Position numbers and translations under genes: made by a program. A DNA stretch of 64,000 nucleotides from Hydractinia symbiolongicarpus (taxonomy: Eukaryota > Cnidaria > Hydrozoa > Anthoathecata > Hydractiniidae): assembly GCF_029227915.1 (NCBI RefSeq), contig NC_079875.1, forward strand, positions 12,023,001 to 12,087,000, read 5' to 3'. Below the pieces are notes generated by a model, which worked only from the letters and a program-made list of their open reading frames with translations, searched no databases and was not told the DNA's origin. How positions within the stretch are numbered: the stretch's first letter is position 1; each line of letters opens with the position of its first letter. This document shows, one piece after another, positions 35,655-45,900 of this stretch.

Positions 35655-36050
35655 CAAAAAAACAAGATTTTGATGTCACCATCATGTTCAGCATATTTTT
35701 TTTGTGATCTGTGCAAAATTTTGTCGAAAATAAAGTAGTTTTAATTTTTGGACCAATTTTGGCCTAAAATGACATTTCAGGTGGCAAAAAATCAAAATTT
35801 TGATGTCACCATCATGTTCAGCATACTTTTTTTGTTAACTGTGCCAAATATTGTGGAAAATAAAGTAGTTTTAATTTTTGGACAAATTTTGGGCTAAAAT
35901 GACATTTAAGGGGGCCAAAAAATCGAAATTTTGATGTCACCATCATGTTCAGTATACTTTTTTTGTTAACTGTGCCAAATATTGTGGAAAATAAAGTAGT
36001 TTTAATTTTTAAACCAATTTTGGCGTAAAATGACATTTAGGTAACAAAAA
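35655..36050. repeat. 130-bp tandem repeat, about three copies
   Basis: TTGATGTCACCATCATGTTC recurs at about 35671, 35801 and 35932, spacing 130-131 bp, each followed by a GTGCCAAATATTGTGGAAAA-type stretch and ending AAAATGACATTT. Copies two and three are closer to each other than to the first. Confidence 0.9.
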
Positions 36051-36382
36051 ATCAGAGGAACGTGAAATCCCAGGGTCGATTTTTTCTCAAAAAATGCTCC
36101 AAAAGAAAAAACGACGGTTTCAAAGAATTTCCTACGCCTTCGGGCGCGGAAATTCAATAAATTAGATATTAGTGAATAATAAAATAATAATTTTTACAGA
36201 TTATAGAATTGCAACTAAATTTTTACAAAAATATAATTTACAAAAAATTTAAAAAAAATATAAAATTTTCCTGCAGTTGCTTATTAAGCAGTTAGAAATA
36301 AAATAATTTTAAATCAGCATTCTAGATACTGCAATGTCAGCATCTACACCAATGATTAAACTCTACTGAACTGTATGATCTA

Positions 36383-36655
36383 TTAATGTTGTGTATGTTT
36401 GATAGTATGTTCTACGCAAAAACGAGCTGGGCCCTGTTTTATTTCAGTTTGCAAAATATGGCGAACCATGTGCTTGATCGTATGTTGTTCTTTACTGTGG
36501 CAGAGATCGTGCCGAAGTTTTAAAAAATGTCCGATACTTCGGTGAATAGTATATTCAGTTGTATGTAGAACATTGTATTGCACTTTAAACTCCAATTGAC
36601 GCTGGCTATTATGCTGTAATGTATAATCAACTTTATGTTGCAAGGCGTCTTTCAT
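36383..36655 (-). other. His/Gln-rich open frame, unrecognised
   Basis: A 90-codon frame rich in His, Gln and Thr (EQHTIKHMVRHIL, VEHTIKHTQH) suggests an imperfect internal repeat read as protein. No homology recognised, no splice context secured. Confidence 0.15.
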
Positions 36656-37159
36656 TATCTAGAAACAAATGTTAATATTATTAAGTGAAAATACTTTAAA
36701 CAAAATAAATTATATGTACTTAGTAAAAATTTGACCTACAAAAAAATAAATAACCTTTTAATAATCGATAGAAAGTGCTGCATACGTTTTCCCCTTTTTT
36801 ACACCATTGCCCTTCATTCATCTATACTTTAATGTCGAGAGCTTTTCGTTTGCAGAATCCGCCACAACATTCTTTATTCTCACCATATAACGTGATATTC
36901 ACAAATGTGTGATATTTCATAGCATTTTCACTTTTACATACACTGATGTTAATAATACATTAAGTAACTTCGTTTCTTCAATCTCAACAGCAGGTATCTG
37001 TTTTTCCTTCCGAATTTCAATTCATATAGTTTAATTATTAAACCATCACTATAAACAACTGTATTGAAGGAAAATGTTAAAATATCTAACAACTGAATAA
37101 GCTTTTATTTTAAAGCAGGCAACTGGAACAGTAGCTATAAGCTTTAGGTCATATATCTT

Positions 37160-37236
37160 ATTGGCCTTTTTTACGCGCCCTAAGTGGAATTAATCTCTGC
37201 TAGGTGTAAAAAGGGCTGGCGTAAAAAAGGCCAAAA
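37160..37236. repeat. Small inverted-repeat element (TTGGCCTTTTTTACGC)
   Basis: TTGGCCTTTTTTACGCGCCC is mirrored by GGGCTGGCGTAAAAAAGGCC after a ~30-bp spacer. A tiny MITE or hairpin. Confidence 0.7.
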
Positions 37237-37543
37237 AAAGGATTTGTTTTTATAAAAGCAGCGTTAGTTTTTAACCCCTTAAATTTATCATTGAGCAACC
37301 TATTACAGTTTTTAGGTTCTCTAACCTATTTTTGTAAAAACATTTCACAGTAAGGAAATTTTGCAAACAGTTCTTTGAGTGCCTAAAAGTTCTTCTAAGA
37401 AGTGTCATAACGAATCACCTGAATAGAAATTTTGGAGGGATTTGCGAAAATTGTAACTTTAGAAAGAGCATAACAAATGCGTGCTCTTCAAAACCAGCGA
37501 GGAGCGTTTTGAATTTCTTGAGATTCTGATACATGTCAATAAT

Positions 37544-37744
37544 TCATCTTGCATGGGAAGGCTTTGTTTTACACAGCCAGACATCTACTTTAACATGTGG
37601 TAAAACGCCTCTGTTTACTATCCCAATCTTGATCCCTTCTTGCGAGGTAGCATTTGCCACCTTATTATGAGGCTGAAATAGATTTGTATTGTTGTTGGAT
37701 GCGTGTGTAACCACGATGTTGTTCTCTTGTATTAACTCGTTCAT
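37544..37744 (-). other. Short open frame, possible exon, unrecognised
   Basis: The frame begins with ATG at 37744, reads GIKIGIVNRGVLPHVKVDVW, and has a donor-like TGT|GTAAAA near 37573. An AAAG at 37766-37769 could be an acceptor. No family recognised. Confidence 0.2.
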
Positions 37745-39344
37745 GGCGCTTTTGTTGTCTAACCTTTAAATATATTAAATATAAATAAAGTGTTAGCAGT
37801 GGTTGCTAGTTTCGAATTTCTTCGTCTTCTCTTGTGATAAAAGATTCTTGACAACATGCGGAACTCTCTCTTGTGTCGCTAACATGTGCAATATGTGCTT
37901 TGAATAAAGTCGTTTTAATGATTGTTGCACAATAGTTGTCCAACACATTTTATGGTTAAGGAAACCAACCTTTAGACATCATAAGGAGAAAAAGATTTAA
38001 TGGGTGGTTTACGGGTCATTTCAACATGACCCTGAATAGAGTCCATCTTTTCAATTCTAAGTAGCCTTTATTAAAATAATACCATAAAAAAGACAAAGAT
38101 TTTTATGCCATGGTTACTGACTTTTTTTTGTCTTAATCAACATAAATACCAAAGATTAAAATCAAACGATCTTGAATTTGAAAGATATCAAAATCAAAAT
38201 CAAATTTTTTTTTTATGTTGACTGAAAGAAAAACATAACAAAGCTTTGATTTTTTTTTATTGTAAAGAAAGTTCATCTTTCAGATCAGATGCAGTCAGGT
38301 CATAAAATATACCGATTTTGATGTTGCACTGTAATAAAAGTCCTCGGTGTACAGATCTTGGAAACCTTTGTAATCACAGCACAAATTAAAACAGACCAGG
38401 TTTAAGAAATTACTGTTTATATTTAATCATTATCAAAATTATATGCTACGGCTATAAATTCGAGAACAAAAATATCGTAGTGGAAAAAAATAACATATTA
38501 AATTTCAGACCAAAAGTGTTCGCTTATACAATTTGAAGTTATCCTTCTGTGATCCTCAATTAAAAAGGAGCTACTAGTTTTATTTTATTTGAGAAAGTAG
38601 GCACAACCGTTTTCAAATATTGTTGACTAAGTCTTGTCTCGTTTTTATTTTGTAAGCTTCTTTAATCGTATACTTTGCTTGTGGAAGAATTTTAGTGATT
38701 TTAACATACATGAACGGTAATGTTAAAGTGCTACTGAAAATTAGCCAAAAATCTAGAAACTACGTAATTTATATTTAAATAAAATTAAATACAAAAAAAT
38801 ATTTTTACCTGCAAATAAGCTAATAAACTATAAAATATTGGTGTGTAAAATAATACGTGCAGTTATTTCTGTCAGTATATATAGTCTATAATAATTCCAA
38901 CACCCATAAAAACATATATATAGTAAAAAAGTAATGTTACAAAAAAATTACCTAAAATTATTTAAAAAAATTATAAATCATACAAAATTGATGAAAATAA
39001 TAATTATCAAAAGCAGAGTTATAAAATTGGAAAATCTGATCTAAATATAATGTAGAGTGTTAACCGGACTCGCCGAAAAACATCACAAGTTCCAGCTATA
39101 AAAGTACAAAAACAATCGTTTTCAAAATTACAGCTAAAAAATTAAGAGCCCGGTTTATAAGCCGTGTAGATTCAAAATAAAGTCGCCAAAAAGATGAATG
39201 AAATGTGATATGTAGGTATGAGGCAAAAAAAATTTAGTACTGTTTCAAAGTACAATCTAGAAGGTGACTTTTAGATAAAATTAATATAAAAATTTCTTTG
39301 AAAACACAATCATTGTGGTACCTAAATCAAAATTACCATACGTA

Positions 39345-39725
39345 CAAAAGTTAGTCTGCGAAGTTTAACGCGATATGGCCAAATTTGTGAAAATTATCTA
39401 CACGCATTATATTTCTTAAATTTCATTCACGGAAATTAATACTCTTGACAAAAAAATTAAAATTCCCATAATTTAAGAATTGCTTTATCGCAGAGAGAAA
39501 ATAGGGCAATTTCATTCACACGTAGAATTAATTATAACGAAGGATCATTAAAAAAAATGTATGAATATTAAATTAAGAAAACTTTTTTAACAGGATTTGA
39601 GCACATATTTACGTTATTCGCGAAAATTAATATCTGCGAAATTTTCTACAAATAACCAATCGCAAAAACTTATAACCGACTAATGTCATTTTTTGACTCA
39701 CGAAAATTAGTATCAGTAAGGTAGG
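39345..39725. repeat. Inverted-repeat element of the 'TTCGCGAAAATTAATA' type (approximate)
   Basis: TTACCATACGTACAAAAGTTAGTCTGCGAA on the left and CACGAAAATTAGTATCAGTAAGGTA on the right are loosely inverted. Interior words CGAAAATTAATATCTGCG recall the element near 16125. Lies just downstream of the TRPM2-like stop codon. Boundaries uncertain. Confidence 0.35.
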
Positions 39726-39798
39726 TGCAGATGTACCCACAGGGTGGTGGAGTGATTCTGCTACCACCTGATCGTTGAAGAAGGCGGAATATTAATCA

Positions 39799-42700
39799 TC
39801 AATCATCATCGTTTTCACTGAAATATGCACCATGCTTTTTCGCAACAAATTCCAAATACCAAATTCGGTCGTCCATAAGCGGAGTATTCTCGTTTAAATC
39901 CACCCATTTTAAACGTAATTTATTCGCTCTTTCCTCCTAAAACCAAATACATTTATTATACCGAAACTCGGAAGAAAAAGCAGAAGTAATGACAGAAAAA
40001 CACAATTCTGCTCGTCAAAACATCAAAAATGGAAATAAAAAAGACATACCGGGATAAAGAAAGCAGTCAACATGTGGCCGCTATAATCGCTAATATAGTT
40101 ATACACCGCTGTTTCTACCCAAGCATTGTCAGTGTTTCTCTTATCATCTAAATAACCACGAAATACCTAAGGAAAAAATAAAAAAAAGTGCCAACACTTT
40201 AAACTTGACCAGATAGATTAAGCAGTTACTAGTTTGGCTCCTTTAAGTAATACCCTCATACTAGCACACAATCTTCCTTTTCTCAATTTGTTAGTGGACC
40301 TATATATGAAAATGAATTGAGCATAAAAGAGAATAAAACATGAATTTTTTGAAGAGCACAAAGGTTTCGACAAATATTTCTGAATCAAGGTACCCAAAAT
40401 GTCTAGCTTGGTCACCTCGAACAGCCTTTAGTAGAAACTAGACATTTCTTTCTTGCAGATAAGCTCTTTTTCTGTCCTACTCTGTACAATCTTGTGTGAA
40501 TAACGTAAGAAGTGAAGTCGACCCTATCTAAAAATAAGGCCTTGTGCAGGCAAACTTCCTTGCTGCTTACATGCAGGTAGATGATAAACAAGCTGATTCT
40601 TTCACACAAACCTCTGTTCGATTTCTAATCACAGCATCAAGGGCTGCCATGGTACCTAAATAACTGAATCGATTAACTCCATGTTCTTTTAATGTTTTTG
40701 AGTTAAACAACTGCAGAAGTATGCGTGGAAGTCGATCTTTAACTTTGGTGCTTTGTTTAACTTCATCCTAAAATGAATAAAAAAACAGCCTGAGAAAGTG
40801 AAGTCAACAAGTAAAAGTTTGAAAAAGTAGAGAAGTTAAAAAATAACTACAGTATAAGTACCCTTTTCAAAGAGGGAAAAAGGTTATGTAATGGAAAAGT
40901 GAAAAAAGAAGAAAAGATATAATAGTACTAAAAGAGTTAATAAAGTTTTTTCTATTCATTTTGGCCGTTTTTTACGGTTTCTAGTTATAAATTTTGCAAT
41001 ATTTCAAAATTCTCAAACAAAAATACACAAGAAGATCACAAACTACACACACGGCAAATATAAGTAAGACCCAAACATAAAAAGGCCGAAAATACAACAA
41101 GTCACATAACTCATTGTGTCATAGCTAGACCAACATATTTTTGGCAATGATTGTATTTTAGGATTTGCATTTGTTTCTCATGTAATGAATATTCAAGGTT
41201 TTTAAGGTTATATTATCTCATTTCAAGTTCCTTAACATTTTCAAAGTCCGCCAGGCTCTTATATTGTGGGATTCAGCGAAGAGAACTAGAGTGAACAGAC
41301 AGTGAAAATAGGGTTTAAAAATGTAAAGGAAGTGTCATAGGAGAAAGAAAGTAAGGAGTTTAAACAGTCGTGAATCATTAAAGAATATAGATGATGAAAG
41401 GGATAAATGAGATAAAAATAAGTAGTAAAGGGGCTGGGAAGATGAAGAGAAAATTAAGAAAAGAAAGTTAGTTAACAGTAGAGTCAATTTACGTAAGGTG
41501 TGGTAGAATAAAGTAGAGGGTAAGGGTAAATAAGTAGGGTCGAAAAAATTATTGAAGACAAAGACAGATCCACCAAACAACTCATGGATAAGAAATTTTA
41601 CCGAAGGGAGATAACATTCTCCTGTATTTTTTTCAATAACCAGAACTTCCATTTCCGGCTTTGATTTTTGCTGTTCCAGTTGATCTTTAAATCTAAATAA
41701 ACACAACACCAGAACAATAATTTCGCAAGTTTATTTAGATATTCGCAACGAGTATTTGTACAGATGATGCTTTATGTAGCATCTTCCGCAATAAACTTTC
41801 AAGGCTATATAAAAATATATTTCTATCATTGGAAATACCTGGTGAAAATTGCTTCTGTAATGTGATTTGGACCATATCGTCTATATAAGCCGCGTCCAAT
41901 CAGACCTGTTCTTCCTGCAGGATTTCTACAGTTTGAAATTCAAGGTACATACTACAGAGATCTATTTAACAAACAACTTTACCATTTGGTCAGCTATTTA
42001 AGCGAAGTATTGGATGCAGGATACCGCTTTTTTAGCTCACACCAAAATGTACATACACAATAATAGAAAACTTCTACAGATTAAAATTAGATTCTTACAA
42101 AGGCAAGCCAGTTTCTTCGTCGATGCTATACACTCCTTCAAAACTTGTACGGTCAACTTCACCATCAATCTCGTTGAACTTGGGTGGATTGTTTACGCTT
42201 TTTAAAAATAAAGACAAAATAAAAAAGTGTTTCCACTCAGTGTGCACTTCCAGCTATTTTCGATCCTCTCTATTACAGTATATACACTTGAAGACCCCTC
42301 CCCCCCCCCTTACACAATTACGTTACCAAGAGTCACTTTGACATTCTTAAGTTAGTAGAAAAAACACATACTCAAATTCTTTGTCAACCCATGCTAAACC
42401 AGGCAAAACATTAGGTGCAACATATGATCGTGGCTTATAACTAGGAAATGGTACCTAAAACGTTATGAAAATATAGCATCTAGCGAAAAAAGGAGTGATA
42501 AACACAACTTTTAAAAGTCTATTCACACTTCTTAATGATAATCTCTGCACAAAATAGGAGATGAAGCAACTTAATTTTGGCTTTCCACAAGGATAAAACA
42601 GAAGTAGACACGTGTGGAGAGGAAACAACAAAAGCGACACACAACCTGACAGCCTGCATATTATGTAGACAACCGCAATAATACACTATTAAATTGCCAG

Positions 42701-42948
42701 TCAGTTTTAAGCGTTTGTAAATCGTATTTTGATTATTAGAATGGTGAAAACAGCAGAGTTACCTTCCAACTGACGAATTGATCAGGAAAGGTAAATCGTT
42801 CAATTTCAGAGGAAGGATAACGAAGACATCTTGACAGTATATGACACTTCTCAATACTTTCTTCTTGCTTCAAAGTGGGTAAAGATGGTCGTGCAGAAAT
42901 ATTGAAAGAAGGTTCTTCTTCAGATATAGACGGCGATCGAGGTGAATT
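39799..42948 (-). CDS. TRPM2-like channel: NUDT9-homology domain exons
   Basis: Eight exons encode a NUDT9-H domain colinear with human TRPM2: [21 protein letters not shown], the core loop [50 protein letters not shown] and the C-terminal [19 protein letters not shown]. Where a Nudix hydrolase has GGxxEPGE..REFxEE, this gene reads [25 protein letters not shown] over the junction 41602/40767: no GG and no paired Glu. So it is probably a ligand-binding rather than an ADP-ribose-splitting domain, unless a small exon was missed in the 41601-40768 intron. Confidence 0.88.
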
Positions 42949-45900
42949 CTAAAATTAAGGTATAATACTATTAAGTACTGCAAAGAATCGTGTCAGCATG
43001 TTATAATATCATGTTAGCATGTTATAACAATTATTAACCGTACACTAAATGAATTTTCCGTTCAAATTTCACTTTTAACCTCTAAACTACAGAAATTGGC
43101 AAAAACTTGCAAAACAATACCTTATCATTTTTGAATGTTTTTTTATAATACAGTGGAATCCCCCTAAAGCGGACACCCTATAAAGCGGACAGCCCTCTAA
43201 AGCGGACAAAAATTTTTGCACCGGCAGAATTTAGGTCAAACTCTCATAAAAAAATCTCTATAAAGCGGACGATTATAAAGCGGACACTCTATAAAGCGGA
43301 CAAAAATCTTTGCACCAAATGACAGTTTCCCTTATAAACACTCCCTATAAGGCGGACAATGGAAAAATAACGAGATGAAATGTCACTTTTTCTTAAAATT
43401 TAAACCATTTTACTTAGTACATCTTTGAGTTTTGTTATTTACCGAGTCCAACACTTTCCTTATATTTTTCTCGGCCCACTCAACTGCCTTTTCAACACCA
43501 ATTAATTGGTACTGGGCAGGAATTTCTAGTCCGTAGCCAGCACCACGGTTCACTCGCTTCCCAGTCACTTTACATCCGATGGTACAGTTAGGAAGCGACA
43601 TGAATTTGTTGAATAGTTTGCTAAGGTTTTTAGGGACGTGCCCAACTACTTTATCGTCATCTGTAACAGCTACAGCAAACTTGTCATGTTCGTTATCTTC
43701 TTCCGCTTTTAAACAAAAATTCTCTTCTCCGACTTTTGGGCTCCATATGTCCATGTAAGCATGGTATCCACGGATAAACGAGTCGAAGCGATATTCTTTC
43801 TGTTTTATAAGGATAATCTCAATCTGTTGGTCAATGTTTTTGAGAAGCATCTCATTTAGTTGAACGTTCGACATATCTGTGTTCTCTTCAGCTTCTTTAA
43901 CTTTAAAATAGCATTCGAATCGTGAAGACATTGCAGCGTAAAATTTTAAACTGGAAAGAATTTCGAATTTTGAATTTCTAATGCACATTCAACATGGCAA
44001 TGTCGAAGCAGCAGCTTGCTGGTAAACTAGCGAAGAAAACTTTATCATTAGATGATAAGATCAAGTTTTTGGATTTCGCCAAAAAAAATCCAGAACTTGG
44101 ATGTAGAAAACTAGCAGACATTTACAAGATTGGAAAGACAGCCGCAGCAAATATTTTAAGAGACGAAAAGAAAATTCGTGAACAACATGAAATTTTTCGT
44201 GAGAAAACAAAAAAACGTAACCGCCATGGCAAGTATCACAAGATAAATGAGATCTTATTCGAATGGTACAAAAGATGTTGCGCTTCTAACATCTACCCTA
44301 ATGGTGTAATGCTTAAAGAGGAGGCGTTGGAAATTAAGGAAAAACTTCAGAACAGCGATTTTGATAATTTCTCCGCCTCTGACGGTTGGTTGGATCGTTG
44401 GAAAACAACATATTCCGTCAAAGAACGTCGTATTGTTGGTGAAGCTGGTGACGTTTCTACAGAAACGGTTACTTCCTGGATGGAGAGGATCAAAGAATTG
44501 GTTGAAGGTTATTCACTAGAAAATATTTGGAACATGGACGAGTCTGGCTGTTTTTTTAAAGCTCTACCGGCCAAAGGGTTAGTGGAAAAAGGAAAACAAG
44601 CAAAAGGTGGGAAAAAGTCAAAGCTTAGATTAACTGTCGCTTTTTTTGTAAATGCAGCTGAAAAGATCGACCAGCCTGTTGTTATCTGGAAGAGTAAAGT
44701 CCCGCGTTGTTTTAAAAAATTGAAAGATCCATCGCGTCCAGCTAACGTTCACTACTTTTCAAATCCTAAATCTTGGATGACATCTCAAGTAATGGAAACT
44801 GTACTGGCACGTTTTAACAGAAAACTTTTATTTGAGGACAGAAAAGTTATTCTTTTTCTGGACAACGCCACCTGTCATCCGGAGTCAATGATAGGCCAGT
44901 TTTCACAAATCAAAATCATTTTCTTACCGAAGAACACAACTTCAAGGCTTCAACCACTCGATCCGGGGATCATCCAAAACTTCAAGGTGAAGTACAGAAA
45001 AAGACTGGTCAAATACGTGCTTGCAAGGATCCAGGAGAATAAATCTGCAACTGAAATTATCAAGAGCGTAGACATACTTATGGCTATTCAATGGGTTCAA
45101 GATGCGTGGAAAGAAGTAACCAACTTGACCATCAAAAATTGTTTCGAGAAATGTGGCGTAGTTCAAGGAGAAAGTGAATTGATGGAAGATCAAGAAGATG
45201 ACTTGGAATTTGAAGCTCTGGTGAAGGAATTAACTGAAGATATGTCTGCTGCAGAATACATCGATTTTGACGCCGATGTTCCAGCTTCGGAGCCAAGAAT
45301 TAACGAATTAGAAATAAATTGGCGACATCAAATCCGAGAAGCTAGCATTAACGCAATTGAAAATCCAGAGATGGCATGTCAGGTCGAAGAGATTTCCGAG
45401 GATGATGATGAGAGTGAAGACGTGGTTGAAGAAGAAATGCTTGGTTTCACCGAGCTAATCACTATGCTTGATAAAATTAAGCGATCTACTATTTTTGATG
45501 ATACATGCCAAGAAATGTTGTCAACCATTACGAAAAAGATTGAGGAACTTCAGCTTCAAAATAGAAAACAATCCTCAATCAAAGATTATTTCAAATAGGG
45601 AGAAAAACGTGTATTGAAAGACCTATAAGATAAATGAAATATATCTTCGTAATATAACTTGGTTTCTTAGTTTATAACCTTAGCAACACTTAAAGGTTGG
45701 TTGCAACACCGACAAATTTGAGCTGCTAAACTTACTTTACACAGCCAACTTGGGTTCTTTGCTCGATAAGCTAAATCTATTGATGTTGCCGTCTACCCTA
45801 GTGTTGCAAGTCACCCCATGATACCCGCCAGTACTACAAAAAAAGCTTTTTTGGTCAAAATTAGGTCTAAAACTAATTTTTTGGTCAACTTCCTATAAAG

